A stretch of 5,404 nt of DNA from Eubacteriales Family XIII. Incertae Sedis bacterium (GTDB lineage Bacteria > Bacillota > Clostridia > Peptostreptococcales > Anaerovoracaceae). The stretch spans positions 1 through 5,404 of the forward strand of contig JAISEX010000291.1 of assembly GCA_031263875.1 (NCBI GenBank), in the 5' to 3' direction. The translations under genes were made by a program, and so were the position numbers. The notes beneath the pieces are model-generated. The model was given only the letters and a program-made list of their open reading frames with translations, did not search any database and had not been told where the DNA came from. Of the stretch, positions 5,342 through 5,404 are shown piece by piece. Each line of letters begins with the position of its first letter. Within the stretch, counting starts at the first letter, position 1.

Positions 5342-5404
<63 letters not shown>

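Overview
The window holds one clear biological unit, a four-gene iron-siderophore ABC importer read on the minus strand (right to left). It is embedded in gene-free DNA packed with short repeated, hairpin-forming elements. In transcription order the genes are a substrate-binding lipoprotein (4699-3659), two FecCD-type membrane permeases (3662-2655 and 2658-1633) and a FecE/FepC-type ATPase (1009-221). The first three are joined by 4-base ATGA stop/start overlaps. The ATPase is separated from them by 623 bases of repeats.

The organism is probably a Gram-positive bacterium of moderately high G+C. The binding protein is a lipoprotein with a clear lipobox, no TonB-dependent receptor is present, Shine-Dalgarno sites are strong, and the promoter is a perfect consensus sigma-A type. 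From memory, the binding protein and the ATPase (P-loop GANACGKS) resemble actinobacterial siderophore-uptake proteins, while the repeat-laden intergenic style recalls Clostridia. I cannot settle the phylum from the sequence alone.

Right flank, 4700-5404: next to the first gene lies an AT-rich control region. It has a promoter TTGACA-17-TATAAT on the minus strand and, in the transcribed leader, two near-identical inverted repeats GTTAGC-N4-GCTAAC, 33 bases centre to centre. These probably bind an iron-responsive repressor. Further right come one copy of repeat family R2, a strong hairpin, an 11-base direct repeat pair, one copy of repeat family R1 and the start of another. The last 45 bases are pure G, which is most likely a sequencing or assembly artefact at a contig end.

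Middle gap, 1010-1632: this holds an R1 copy abutting the permease stop codon, a cluster of perfect GC-rich hairpins with GCTTCGC heptamers, and a second R2 copy upstream of the ATPase. Left end, 1-220: two R1 copies lie in tandem, directly after the ATPase stop codon.

The most unusual signal is in the repeats. The two R2 copies share conserved flanks and core, while their stem arms have diverged in sequence yet stay perfectly complementary, with three compensated base pairs. R1 copies keep two small stems, one with a constant 7-base loop. All copies point the same way, and the order R1, hairpins, R2 (read with the genes) recurs in both intergenic blocks. These look like structured, possibly transcribed or mobile, elements that I cannot assign to a known family.
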